NCBI GenBank assembly: GCA_947626395.1
Contig: CANQRU010000003.1
Location: 62,001-126,000, forward strand
Length of the DNA stretch: 64,000 nt
Direction: 5' to 3'
Source of the DNA: an uncultured Lachnospiraceae bacterium
GTDB taxonomy: Bacteria; Bacillota; Clostridia; Lachnospirales; Lachnospiraceae
How positions within the stretch are numbered: the first letter of the stretch is position 1; each line of letters starts with the position of its first letter. The notes below the pieces were generated by a model, which was not told the DNA's origin, did no database searches, and was given only the letters and a program-made list of their open reading frames with translations. Shown here one piece after another: positions 36,231 to 44,557 of the stretch. Position numbers and translations under genes: made by a program.

Positions 36231-36358
36231 TGCGGCCTGCAGTGGTTTGGCCGCACTACCCATGCAGCCTGCAGCGGCTTGAATGCACTGCTCACGCAGC
36301 CTGCAGCAGCTTGAATGTACTTCTTACGCAACCTGCAGCGGCTTGAATGTACTGCATC
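36231..36358 (+). repeat. Four 32-base tandem repeats in the Rpn leader
   Basis: The core GCCTGCAG recurs at 36235, 36267, 36299 and 36331 (last copy ACCTGCAG), an exact 32-base period. Units continue with GGCTTGAATGYACT. No spacers differ in length, so this is not a CRISPR. The first copy is the most diverged. Confidence 0.8.
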
Positions 36359-36446
36359 TGTACCTATGCGTCCGCAGCCACGCAGCGCAGCAAAACCCGA
36401 TATCCATGCACACCCCGGCCCGGGGCGATTTCGAAGGGGGAATTCT

Positions 36447-37514
36447 ATGGGCATCCAAAATCTTGAAGTCAACGAACTCTTAAAACGCAGGGAAATATTT
36501 GCCGATCTCGTCAACGGTTCCCTGCACCACGGCCGGCAGGTTCTCAAGCCGGAGGACCTGACTCCTCTGCCTCCTCAATCCGGCGCCGTCATCGACGGAC
36601 GGCGTGGCCGCCGCAGCGCCGTTGAGCGCACCGGCGACATTCGCATGAAGGCCGATTCCGGCACCTACTCTGTCATTTTTGCCGGCGAGGTCCAGGCCAA
36701 TACCCACTACGCCATGCCTGTCCGGAACATGCTCTATGACGCCCTGGAGTACACTCGCCAGGTGAAGGATCTGGAGAAGCGGCACCGGGAAAGAAAGGAT
36801 TTAAAGCAGTCCGACGAGTTTTTGTCCGGCATATCGAAAGAAGACCGGATCCGGCCGGTCGTCAATACGATCCTTTTCACAGGTAAGGCATGGGACGGCA
36901 GTGAAACGCTTCACGGCCTGCTGGCAGTCGACCCGGACGACCCAGACACCAAAGATCTGCTGAAATACATACCGGATTATCGGATCAACCTGATCACGGT
37001 CAGGGCGATAGAAGAACCAAAAAATTACAGAACGTGTTTACAACAGATATTCTCTATGATAAAATACAAGGAAGATAAAGAGAAATTAGACCACTATGTA
37101 CAGGAGAACCGCGAGGCAATTGACCGGATGGACAGCGTGGAACTGTCCGCGGCCCTGGAGATGTTTAATGACCGGCGGCTGGAGAAACAGATCGAGCAGC
37201 AGAGAAGGAAAGAGGGGGAGAAGGTGCTTGGATTAAGTCAGGCTATTACAGATATGCTGAACGACAGTGAGAAAGCGGGTCAGGAGCGCGGTGAGAAACT
37301 CGGTTTCGAACGCGGCGAGAAACTCGGACTGGAACGCGGTGAGAAGCTCGGACTGGAGCGCGGTGAGAAGCTTGGACTGGAACGCGGTGAGAAGCTTAGC
37401 CTGGAACTTTGCAGCCGTCTCATGGAAGCCGGCCGTATGGACGACATGAAACGGATATTCACCGATCAGGAGTTCCGTGAATCTCTCTATGAGAAATATG
37501 GCATTCAGAAATAA
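36447..37514 (+). CDS. Rpn/YhgA-like PD-(D/E)XK nuclease (transposase-related)
   Basis: 355 residues. The N-terminal part carries the Rpn family nuclease fold: LVNGSLHHGRQVLKPEDL, then SVIFAGEVQANTHYAMPVRNMLYDALEY with the acidic-residue motif. The middle contains YIPDYRINLITVRAIEEPKN. The C-terminus has five copies of ERGEKLGL (about residues 280-320) and a helical tail. Rpn proteins cut DNA and promote RecA-independent recombination; members with variable repeats are known, and some affect phage defence. Start ATG 36447 has AAGGGGG upstream. A remnant of the same family lies at 63477. Confidence 0.8.
   Translation: MGIQNLEVNELLKRREIFADLVNGSLHHGRQVLKPEDLTPLPPQSGAVIDGRRGRRSAVERTGDIRMKADSGTYSVIFAGEVQANTHYAMPVRNMLYDALEYTRQVKDLEKRHRERKDLKQSDEFLSGISKEDRIRPVVNTILFTGKAWDGSETLHGLLAVDPDDPDTKDLLKYIPDYRINLITVRAIEEPKNYRTCLQQIFSMIKYKEDKEKLDHYVQENREAIDRMDSVELSAALEMFNDRRLEKQIEQQRRKEGEKVLGLSQAITDMLNDSEKAGQERGEKLGFERGEKLGLERGEKLGLERGEKLGLERGEKLSLELCSRLMEAGRMDDMKRIFTDQEFRESLYEKYGIQK
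37284..37405 (+). repeat. 24-base tandem repeat encoding ERGEKLGL
   Basis: About five copies in frame within the Rpn-type gene. Units are 24 bases, so gain or loss of a copy keeps the frame. Confidence 0.85.
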
Positions 37515-37647
37515 AAAATCGGCGTCCCCGGATGTCCCGCGCCATACAACTCCTCAGCGATCTGACGGACGCCAGTCTGCCTCCGCGCAGCCAGCGGCCG
37601 CCCAGAGCGTATCGCAGGACTTCTCTTGCCATTATTAGCGTTGTATT

Positions 37648-37674
37648 GAGGAGCGCCGATAAGCGGCGCCCCTC
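37648..37674. terminator. Hairpin between the convergent Rpn and AIM24-like genes
   Basis: GAGGAGCGCCG and CGGCGCCCCTC (one mismatch) with a five-base loop, placed between two convergent genes. Weak T content on both sides. Confidence 0.45.
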
Positions 37675-37682
37675 GCTTTCAT

Positions 37683-38363
37683 CTACTTGCCAGATGGTAT
37701 ATACCGCAGGATCTGCCCCGCCACCGCGGAGATCGGCATGGTCTGCAGCCACACATGGCCCGGGCCGGTGATCACGGTGTTGAACAGGCCCTCTCCGCCG
37801 AACAGCACATTTTTCACTCCGGACACAGTCTGGATATCGATCTGGCAGGTACTTTCCATGGCCGCCAGATATCCGGTATCCACGACGATCTGCTGTCCCG
37901 GCTGCAGGTCGTACTCGACCACATGACCGTCGAATTCCAGGAAAACGACGCCCTGACCGGACAGCCTCTGCATGATGAATCCCTCGCCGCCGAAGAAACC
38001 GGCTCCCAGCTTCTTCTGGAAGAACACGGACAGATTGACGCCCGGCTCCGATGCCAGAAAGCCCGACTTCTGCACCACCAGTTCTCTTCCGGGTCCGATC
38101 TCAAAGGGAACGATCTTCCCCGGAAAGCTGGACGCGAACGCGATCATGCCCCGGCCGCCCATGGCAGTGTAGATATTCTGGAACATGGCCTCACCCGCGA
38201 ACATCCTTCCAAACGCCTTGCCGAGACCGCCGTTGGTGCCGGTCTCCATCCTCATATTCGGGGACATCCAGCTCATGGAGCCCCGTTCTGTGACCATCTG
38301 CTCCCCATCCTCCAGATAACATACGACAACCGGCAGTGTTTCTCCCTTCACCTCGTAACGCAT
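37683..38363 (-). CDS. AIM24/TIGR00266 family protein
   Basis: 226 residues of glycine-rich beta structure. Family features are MVTERGSMSWMSPNMRMETG near residues 24-43, GMIAFASSFPGKIVPFEI, SVFFQKKLGAGFFGGEGFIM and the C-terminal GPGHVWLQTMP. Members are common and often lie near stress or membrane genes; their biochemical role is unclear. ATG 38363 follows an ideal AAGGAGG; a frame starting eight codons earlier lacks this. Probably monocistronic. Confidence 0.85.
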   Translation of the reverse strand: MRYEVKGETLPVVVCYLEDGEQMVTERGSMSWMSPNMRMETGTNGGLGKAFGRMFAGEAMFQNIYTAMGGRGMIAFASSFPGKIVPFEIGPGRELVVQKSGFLASEPGVNLSVFFQKKLGAGFFGGEGFIMQRLSGQGVVFLEFDGHVVEYDLQPGQQIVVDTGYLAAMESTCQIDIQTVSGVKNVLFGGEGLFNTVITGPGHVWLQTMPISAVAGQILRYIPSGK

Positions 38364-38621
38364 GACAAATCCTCCTTTTCTTTTCACGAAATCGCGCCGG
38401 GCGGGATCTTCTCCTGTCGCGGCCGCCTTTTTTCTGTGTAAATGTATTCGCGCGGCGACGATGCCGCTACAACATATTTATCATAATTTATACAGCAGCT
38501 CAATGCCCATTCACGTCTTGTGCCGCAATCTTGCACTTCTCAAAAGCGGACGTAACTTGCTGTACGTTTCCCTGCGGAAAGTACAGGTATTTTCTTTCCG
38601 AACGCATTCTATACAGGCTGT

Positions 38622-39914
38622 CTAGTCGATCGCATGATCGATGGAAATATGTCCTCCCGCCCAGACCTTCCGCCCGGACCAGTCCTCATCCGGCTGGTTC
38701 CAGAACGGATCCTCCGGCGCAAGCCCCAGTGGCAGAAAAACGGCGCTGCAAAGATACAGGCTGCCGGTATTGATATATTCCTCCGCCAATTCCGGCTGAT
38801 ATCCGAAGACGCCCGGCCGCAGCCAGCCATTTTCATCAAACATATCCGGCGCGGACATGACACGGCGGATCACGGCGGTCAGACCGCAGCGGACCGAAGC
38901 CGGGGATAAATGCTCCTCCAGCCGGTGCTGCAGGGCTGCCTGGGCCAGCATCTGGAACGCGCCGAAACGATAGCAGATGGAACGCCCCACCACCGGATAG
39001 GAACCGTCCGGACCGATCATCCGCTCCAGCACGGAGGCATAGCGGGACGCGCGGGCCAGAACCGCCGGGCGCATCCGCGCGATCTCATCCGACTGAGCCG
39101 CAAACAGATCCACCAGATCCACATACATGGGCTGGATCACGAAGCTGTTGTAGTAATCCCAGTGGAATATGGGGCCGTCGCCGTAGACGCCGTCGCCCCT
39201 GTACCACTCCTGAAATGCCCTGAGCGCCCCAAGGACGCGCATGATATCCCACTCTTCTCCCAGCACATACAGTCCGGCCTCCACCATGGCGGAGAAGAAC
39301 AGCCAGTTGGTGTTGACCGCGGCGATCCGGCGGGTCGCGCGCAGCGCGTCGGCCAGATGGCGGCGGGTACGCCCACTCGCAGACAACGGAGCAGCCATAT
39401 CTGCTCCCGTTCCATCCGGCTGCATAGCTGCGGTCTTAGCCGCACCGGCTGCTTCCGCTTCTAACCGATATCCAGCGGTTTTACCGGCGCACTGTCCCGG
39501 AACGCTTTCATCAGCCTCGGCCGCAGCGATACCTCTCCCGGCAAGCGCCTTCTGCGCCCGCACCAGCGCGTGAGCCAGGAAAGCGGCGTCGACCAGCGGC
39601 TGTCCGCCGTCCGTGAAATTCATAAAATCAGGCGAATCCGGGTCAGCGGCCATCTCAAGACAGCGGACGGCCTTCCGGCGCATCCCGCTCTGCAGCTTTC
39701 TCTCCTCCGATGAAAGCGCCGCCGGATCCAGTTCCAGCCACGGCGCCAGCCCCAGCATACTGCGGCCGAACGCCTCCAGCGGCGCGTACTGCGCCCGGCC
39801 CGCGTGAAAATCAAGCGGGAGCCGCTGCTTCAGTTCTCCATTTTCAAGCGCGTCAAGCACCGGCCCGGTGATCTTAAGAAGCGCCGCCAGCCATTCTTTT
39901 CTCGTATCTTCCAT
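38622..39914 (-). CDS. DUF2264 domain protein
   Basis: 430 residues of an all-helical (alpha/alpha)6-type fold: LPLDFHAGRAQYAPLEAFGR, NTNWLFFSAMVEAGLYVLG and GDGPIFHWDYYNSFVIQPMY are typical of DUF2264 proteins. These occur beside carbohydrate-degradation genes and are thought to act on glycans. Residues about 145-195 form an Ala/Gly-rich insert unlike the rest. Its place next to transaldolase and the arabinoside genes fits a carbohydrate role, but this is inference. The start ATG 39914 is used rather than a longer upstream frame, which reads as low-complexity Arg/Gly sequence. Confidence 0.78.
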   Translation of the reverse strand: MEDTRKEWLAALLKITGPVLDALENGELKQRLPLDFHAGRAQYAPLEAFGRSMLGLAPWLELDPAALSSEERKLQSGMRRKAVRCLEMAADPDSPDFMNFTDGGQPLVDAAFLAHALVRAQKALAGRGIAAAEADESVPGQCAGKTAGYRLEAEAAGAAKTAAMQPDGTGADMAAPLSASGRTRRHLADALRATRRIAAVNTNWLFFSAMVEAGLYVLGEEWDIMRVLGALRAFQEWYRGDGVYGDGPIFHWDYYNSFVIQPMYVDLVDLFAAQSDEIARMRPAVLARASRYASVLERMIGPDGSYPVVGRSICYRFGAFQMLAQAALQHRLEEHLSPASVRCGLTAVIRRVMSAPDMFDENGWLRPGVFGYQPELAEEYINTGSLYLCSAVFLPLGLAPEDPFWNQPDEDWSGRKVWAGGHISIDHAID

Positions 39915-40065
39915 AGTTCCCGTTCTCCCATTTTCAAAATCAGCGCATAAATCCGCCGGATATCTGTCTGCAGGCTGCTTTCCCGGCGCTGCATTCTCTT
40001 CTCCGCAATGTCCCGGCCAACGCCGCCTTCTCTCTCCTGCAACATCCCTGCCGCCGTCTCTTTCT

Positions 40066-40146
40066 GGCAAAAAACAGACTGCCGCAGAACCGTCCCGGCC
40101 CCGGCGGTCATCCCGCAGGGAGCCGGCTTCCGTCCCGCGGCAGCCT
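40066..40146 (-). terminator. Large hairpin with T-run after the transaldolase gene
   Basis: Minus strand: GGCTGCCGC near 40140 can pair with GCGGCAG near 40083, which is followed by TCTGTTTTTT. The loop is long and has inner pairing. Confidence 0.45.
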
Positions 40147-40158
40147 TTCATTTTCGCA

Positions 40159-40812
40159 TTATTCGCCGAATACAGCGATGTAATCCTTCTTGAACTTCTC
40201 GATGCCCTGATCCGTCAGCGGATGCTTGGTCATCTGCATCAGCACCTTATACGGAACCGTGGCGATGTCCGCGCCGGCCCTTGCGCAGTCGATCACATGG
40301 ATCGCGTGGCGAATGCTGGCGGCGATGATCTCGGTCTTAATATCGTGGGTCATAAATACATCCGCGATGTCCTCGATCAGTTCCACGCCCGGCATGGAAA
40401 TGTCGTCCAGACGTCCCACGAACGGAGACACGAAGGTCGCGCCTGCGCGGGCGGCCAGCAGAGCCTGGGCCGTGGTGAAGATCAGAGTCACATTGGTCTT
40501 GATGCCTTCGGCGGACAGAACCTTGACGGCCTTTAATCCCTCAGCGGTCATCGGGATCTTCACGACCATGTTCGGATGGATCGCCGCGATCTCACGGCCT
40601 TCCTTGATCATGCCGGCCGCGTCGGTCGTCGTGGCCTTCACCTCGCCGCTGATCGGGCCGTCCACGATGGAGGCGATCTCCGCGATCACCTGATTAAAGT
40701 CCCGGCCTTCCTTGGCGATCAGGGACGGATTGGTGGTAACTCCGCAGATAATGCCCATCTCGTTGGCCTCGCGGATCTCATCTACATTTGCTGTGTCGAT
40801 AAAAAATTTCAT
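40159..40812 (-). CDS. tal: Small transaldolase / fructose-6-phosphate aldolase (TalC type)
   Basis: 217 residues, the short form of the family. Begins [33 protein letters not shown] and the Schiff-base Lys in [15 protein letters not shown] (near residue 85) are present; the C-terminal end has the [17 protein letters not shown] motif. It transfers dihydroxyacetone units in the non-oxidative pentose phosphate pathway, or acts as an aldolase; the two cannot be told apart here. It lies just downstream of transketolase on the same strand, which favours transaldolase activity. Confidence 0.9.
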   Translation of the reverse strand: MKFFIDTANVDEIREANEMGIICGVTTNPSLIAKEGRDFNQVIAEIASIVDGPISGEVKATTTDAAGMIKEGREIAAIHPNMVVKIPMTAEGLKAVKVLSAEGIKTNVTLIFTTAQALLAARAGATFVSPFVGRLDDISMPGVELIEDIADVFMTHDIKTEIIAASIRHAIHVIDCARAGADIATVPYKVLMQMTKHPLTDQGIEKFKKDYIAVFGE

Positions 40813-40858
40813 GACTGATACACTCCTTTTATATGATAATATTTAAATTCTATTGAGT

Positions 40859-40888
40859 ACGGCCCATGTTCCCTTTCCATGGGCCGCA
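40859..40888 (-). other. Hairpin between tkt and tal
   Basis: Perfect CGGCCCATG / CATGGGCCG arms with an eight-to-nine-base loop, 46 bases before the tal start. It lacks a T-run and may be an attenuator or an RNA-processing site. Confidence 0.5.
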
Positions 40889-41025
40889 TTCATCTTATAA
40901 ATACCGGCAAACGTCTGCCCCGGCAATTTACGCGCGAAGCAGGCGGCATCGCGAGAATCTTGCTGTTCACATACAAAGCGACGCTTCCGGTCCCCGCGGC
41001 TTACCCGCAGTCCGAACACAAACAT

Positions 41026-43008
41026 TTACAGCGACTTCACCGCCGCGACCACATTCTCCACCGTGAACCCGAAATGCTCGAACAGCTTCGCATAGGGGCC
41101 GCTGGCGCCAAATCCGTGCATAGTCACATACGCGCCGTCCAGGCCGACGTACTTGCCCCAGCCGAAATCGCTGAGCGCTTCGATGGCCACACGCTTGCGG
41201 ACGCTCTTCGGAAGGACAGACTCCTTGTACTCGTCGCTCTGCTCCTCGAAAATGTCCATGCACGGCATGGAGACTACGCGGACTTTCATGCCCTCTTCCG
41301 CCAGCACCGCCTTCGCCTTCACGGCAAGCTCCACCTCGGAGCCGCTGGCAATCAGGATCACATCCGGCGTGCCTTCGCAGTCGTCGGTAATGTAGCCGCC
41401 CTTCAGCGCTTCCTTGCTGCTGCCCGGCATCGGAGCCAGGTTCTGACGGGTCAGCACCAGGGCCGTCGGGGTCTTCGTGGAAGTCATCGCGCTGTACCAG
41501 GCAGCCGCCGTCTCCACCGCGTCGCAGGGACGGAATACGTGGAAATTGGGCAGCGCCCGCAGCATGGCCAGCTGCTCGATGGGCTCATGGGTCGGGCCGT
41601 CCTCGCCGACGCCGATGCTGTCATGGCTGAATACAAAGGTCAGCGGCAGTCCCATGATCGCGGAAAGTCTCGCCATGGGCTTCGTGTAATCGCTGAACAC
41701 AAAGAACGTAGCCACATAGGGCTTCAAACCGCCGTGCAGCGTCAGGCCGTTGCCGATGGCGGCCATCGCCTGCTCGCGGACGCCGAAATGAAGATTCCGG
41801 CCTTCCGGAGTCGCTGCGGAGAAATCGCCGGCGCCGGACATATTGGTCTTGTTGGACGGAGCCAGGTCCGCGGAACCGCCGAACAGGTTCGGCAGCTTAT
41901 CCTTCATATAGTTGATGACCTTGCCGGACAGGTTCCGAGTGGCCTCCGGCTTCTCAGACTGCTTCCAGAAATCAGCGTCGTCCCAGAAGATCTCCGCGGC
42001 CTTCTCGTCATGGTACTGGTTCCAGAGCTTCTCCATTTCCGGATATTCCTGGCAGTAAGCGGCAAACATCACGTTCCACGCGTTCTCCGCGTCCACCTTG
42101 CTGTCCGCCAGCGCCTGATAATGGGCGTAGACCTCATCCGGCACATAGAACGGTTCCTGAGACGGCCACTCCAGGAATTCCTTCATCTCCCGGATATTGT
42201 CGTCGCCCAGCGGCTCGCCGTGGGCGCTGGCCTTGCCCTGCTTCGCCGGGCAGCCGTAACCGATCTGTGTCTTCACGGTGATAAAGGACGGCTTCGAAAG
42301 ATCCGCCTTCGCCATCTCGATGGCCGCGCCGATCGCTTCCAGGTCATTGCCGTCCTCCACGGTGATGGTCTGGAACCCGAAGGCCGCCATTCTCTCCTGC
42401 ACGTTCTCCGTGAAAGCGATATCCGTGCTTCCCTCGATGGAAATGCTGTTGGAATCATAGAGTACGATCAGCTTGCCCAGCTTCAGCGTCCCCGCCAGGG
42501 AGAACGCCTCAGAGGAAATGCCCTCCATCATGCAGCCGTCGCCGCCCAGCACGAAGGTATAGTGATCCACCACCGGATACTCGTCCTTATTAAATACCGC
42601 CGCCAGATGCTTCTCCGCCATCGCCATGCCGACTGCCATCGCCATGCCCTGGCCCAGCGGGCCAGTCGTCGCCTCGACGCCCACCGTGTGCTTATACTCC
42701 GGATGGCCCGGCGTCAGGGAGCCGAACTGACGGAAATTCATCAGATCCTCCTTCGACAGATTTCCATATCCATAAAGATGCAGAAGCGAATACAAAAGCA
42801 TGGAACCGTGTCCGCCGGACAACACGAACCGGTCGCGGTTGGGCCAGTCCGGATCCGCCGGATTGTGGTTCATATGGTTGGCCCACAGCTCGTAGGCCGC
42901 GGCCGCCGAACCGAGCGGCAGCCCGGGATGTCCCGACTTCGCCTTCTGGATCGCGTCCGCCGACAACACGCGGATCGCGTTTACTGCCTGTTCCTGTACT
43001 GTTTTCAT
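41026..43008 (-). CDS. tkt: Transketolase
   Basis: 660 residues, full length. The thiamine-diphosphate motif starts at GDGCMMEGISSEAFSLAG near residue 157. The N-terminal KSGHPGLPLGSAAAAYELW and the pyrimidine-domain HDSIGVGEDGPTHEPIEQL near residue 460 are diagnostic. It moves two-carbon units between sugar phosphates. With araB and araD upstream and tal downstream, it completes a route from arabinose to glycolytic intermediates. Start ATG 43008 follows AGGAG. The frame is open for 69 further codons, but those lack a ribosome site and have a Cys/Arg-rich composition unlike the family. Confidence 0.96.
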   Translation of the reverse strand: MKTVQEQAVNAIRVLSADAIQKAKSGHPGLPLGSAAAAYELWANHMNHNPADPDWPNRDRFVLSGGHGSMLLYSLLHLYGYGNLSKEDLMNFRQFGSLTPGHPEYKHTVGVEATTGPLGQGMAMAVGMAMAEKHLAAVFNKDEYPVVDHYTFVLGGDGCMMEGISSEAFSLAGTLKLGKLIVLYDSNSISIEGSTDIAFTENVQERMAAFGFQTITVEDGNDLEAIGAAIEMAKADLSKPSFITVKTQIGYGCPAKQGKASAHGEPLGDDNIREMKEFLEWPSQEPFYVPDEVYAHYQALADSKVDAENAWNVMFAAYCQEYPEMEKLWNQYHDEKAAEIFWDDADFWKQSEKPEATRNLSGKVINYMKDKLPNLFGGSADLAPSNKTNMSGAGDFSAATPEGRNLHFGVREQAMAAIGNGLTLHGGLKPYVATFFVFSDYTKPMARLSAIMGLPLTFVFSHDSIGVGEDGPTHEPIEQLAMLRALPNFHVFRPCDAVETAAAWYSAMTSTKTPTALVLTRQNLAPMPGSSKEALKGGYITDDCEGTPDVILIASGSEVELAVKAKAVLAEEGMKVRVVSMPCMDIFEEQSDEYKESVLPKSVRKRVAIEALSDFGWGKYVGLDGAYVTMHGFGASGPYAKLFEHFGFTVENVVAAVKSL

Positions 43009-43226
43009 AGTCAGTGATCTCCTCTTCTCATATCTCAGAACTGGTTTTGCAGCTTCGCGGCGGACCCGCAGGGCCGTAGCCGCAGAAACCCGCGCTTCAC
43101 ACAATGTTCTCTCACGGATTCCCGCCCCGCACAGGCGACCTTTTTCACAGGTTCTCGCCCTCACGCAGAAGCCCGTTTTCACAAGCACCGTCCCGCACGT
43201 CGCTCTGCAGTCCACTCTTAGCCTTG

Positions 43227-43255
43227 ATTATATACCAGTTTTCTGTTTTTGTCAT
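43227..43255 (-). promoter_or_regulatory. tkt promoter
   Basis: Minus strand ATGACA, a 17-base spacer and TATAAT. Leader of about 210 bases. Confidence 0.7.
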
Positions 43256-43353
43256 CCGTTCGGATGCAATTAACGAATCTTAATTTCCGCCTATTAACCG
43301 CAGCGTTATCTCCCGCGGAGTTGCGCGCTGCGCACCATGCCGGGAATACGAAT

Positions 43354-43393
43354 AGAGCGTCTCTGTCGCCTGCCCGCATTCTGACGTAATGAA
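43354..43393 (+). repeat. Conserved hairpin element, degenerate copy C
   Basis: AGAGCGTCTCTGTCGCC, then GCATTCTGACGTAATG, aligning with copy A (21367) at the AGAGCGTC start, the CTG centre and the GCAT-CT-ACGTAAT end. Confidence 0.4.
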
Positions 43394-43419
43394 CGGCCGC
43401 GCAGCCGCTCGTGCCAGTC

Positions 43420-44118
43420 CTATTTTCCCTGCCCGTAATACGCGTTAGCCCCGTGCTTCCGGTAATAATGCTTGTCCTGCAGCTCCTGCGGCGCCGGCTT
43501 CACCTCCGGGTTCAGCCACTCGCACCGCGCCGCCATCTTCGCCACTTCCTCCAGCACCACCGCATTGTGCACCGCCTCATGGGCATCCTTCCCCCACGTA
43601 AACGGCCCGTGGTTCTTGCAAAGTACCGCCGGCGTCGCCTCATAATCCAGACCATTTTCCTCGAAATGATCCGCAATCAGAATCCCGGTATTCAGCTCAT
43701 AAGCCTCCTCGATCTCCTCTTTCGTCAAATTCCGCACGCAAGGCACCGTCCCATACAGATAATCCGCATGCGTCGTCCCATAGCACGGAATCCCCCTCCC
43801 GGCCTGCGCCCAGCTGGTCGCCCACGGCGAATGCGTATGCACCACGCCCCCAATTTTCGGGAACCGATTATACAGCACCACATGCGTCGCCGTATCCGAA
43901 GAAGGATTCAGCTTCCCCTCCACCTTCTTCCCATCCAGATCCACGACCACCATATCCTCCGGCGTCAGCTTCTCATAATCCACCCCGCTGGGCTTGATCA
44001 CGAACAACCCTGCCTCCCGGTCGATCCCGCTCACATTCCCCCATGTAAACGTCACCAACCCATACTTCGGCAGCAGCATATTCGCCTCATAAACTTCTTT
44101 CTTCAGTTGCTCAAGCAT
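43420..44118 (-). CDS. araD: L-ribulose-5-phosphate 4-epimerase
   Basis: 232 residues, typical length. The class II aldolase/epimerase fold is shown by [19 protein letters not shown] near residues 22-40, [40 protein letters not shown] with the zinc His pair, and the third His in [14 protein letters not shown]. It converts L-ribulose-5-phosphate to D-xylulose-5-phosphate. It ends the arabinose gene set and is separated from araB by 439 bases of repeats. Confidence 0.94.
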   Translation of the reverse strand: MLEQLKKEVYEANMLLPKYGLVTFTWGNVSGIDREAGLFVIKPSGVDYEKLTPEDMVVVDLDGKKVEGKLNPSSDTATHVVLYNRFPKIGGVVHTHSPWATSWAQAGRGIPCYGTTHADYLYGTVPCVRNLTKEEIEEAYELNTGILIADHFEENGLDYEATPAVLCKNHGPFTWGKDAHEAVHNAVVLEEVAKMAARCEWLNPEVKPAPQELQDKHYYRKHGANAYYGQGK

Positions 44119-44157
44119 CTCTCATCATCTCCTTCTAATTTCATCCATCCTCTCAAC

Positions 44158-44275
44158 GACAGCGAAGCGCCTCGCCCTTCTCCCAACGACAGCGCAGCAC
44201 CTCGTCCCTCCTCCCGACGACAGCGCAGCGCCTCGTCCCTCCTCCCGACGACAGCGCAGCGCCTCGTCGTCTCAG
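44158..44275 (-). repeat. Four 29-31-base tandem repeats in the araD leader
   Basis: The core CGACAGCG recurs at 44158, 44187, 44218 and 44249; the last two units are almost identical. On the minus strand each carries GGGAGGAGGGA, a purine tract like a ribosome site, 40-150 bases before the araD start. Confidence 0.75.
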
Positions 44276-44290
44276 CCTGCCGACAGCCCA

Positions 44291-44493
44291 GCGGATGAGA
44301 ACTTGTCTGTATGGGCTGACTTTGCAGGATGGTTAGAATTTCTTAGTGAACAGCAATTTGTGTTATCACGAAAAATGGACTTGTTTGAGCGAAGCGAGTT
44401 GTCCATTTTTCGTGATGCTTTTAGCAAATTGCTGTGAGCTTAGAAATTCTTCCGTCCGAAACCGGAAGCCCAGACAGACAAGTTCTCATCCGC
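44291..44493. repeat. Long imperfect inverted repeat (about 2 x 95 bases)
   Basis: The left arm GCGGATGAGAACTTGTCTGT, continuing through AGAATTTCTTAG and CAGCAATTTG to CACGAAAAATGGAC, is matched in reverse by GTCCATTTTTCGTGA, CAAATTGCTGTGAG, TTAGAAATTCT and ACAGACAAGTTCTCATCCGC. Centre near 44392 with a short GAGCGAAGCGAG loop. It may be a MITE-like element or a very long RNA hairpin. Confidence 0.8.
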
Positions 44494-44557
44494 GGACCTC
44501 CCGCCATCTCAATAAGCCTGCATCCACCCCTCATCCGCGGACCTCCCGCGTCCAGGC

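Larger units (their letters stand above)
35770..36446. other. 677-base intergenic region between the surface locus and the Rpn gene
   Basis: Divergent promoters. Leftward side: two perfect hairpins and a -10-like TATACT. Rightward side: a good promoter (36118-36146), a hairpin at its start point and four 32-base tandem repeats. AGACATCC/GGATGTCT arms at about 35921-35946 form one more hairpin. No gene was seen. Confidence 0.6.
43009..43419. other. 411-base region between araD and tkt
   Basis: Holds the strong tkt promoter (43227-43255), a 210-base tkt leader with repeated GTGAAAA/CTTCTGCG-like words but no riboswitch I recognise, and a degenerate copy of the hairpin element (43354-43393). 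No coding potential is credited. Confidence 0.5.
44119..44557. other. 439-base repeat-rich region between araB and araD
   Basis: Contains four tandem repeats of 29-31 bases (44158-44275), an inverted repeat of about 200 bases (44291-44493) and a 20-base direct repeat (44484-44503, 44530-44549). No coding sequence is seen. Confidence 0.7.

Noticed and set aside
36231..36358. CRISPR array
   Set aside because: Four adjacent 32-base repeats without unique spacers, and no cas genes in the window.
40879..43017. A 712-codon open frame on the plus strand
   Set aside because: It is antisense to transketolase, has an Arg/His/Leu-rich composition typical of a mirror frame, and lacks a ribosome site and any domain.
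43009..43215. In-frame extension of transketolase by 69 codons
   Set aside because: No ribosome site at its start, Cys/Arg-rich sequence not found in the family, and the promoter and AGGAG site fit the shorter start.
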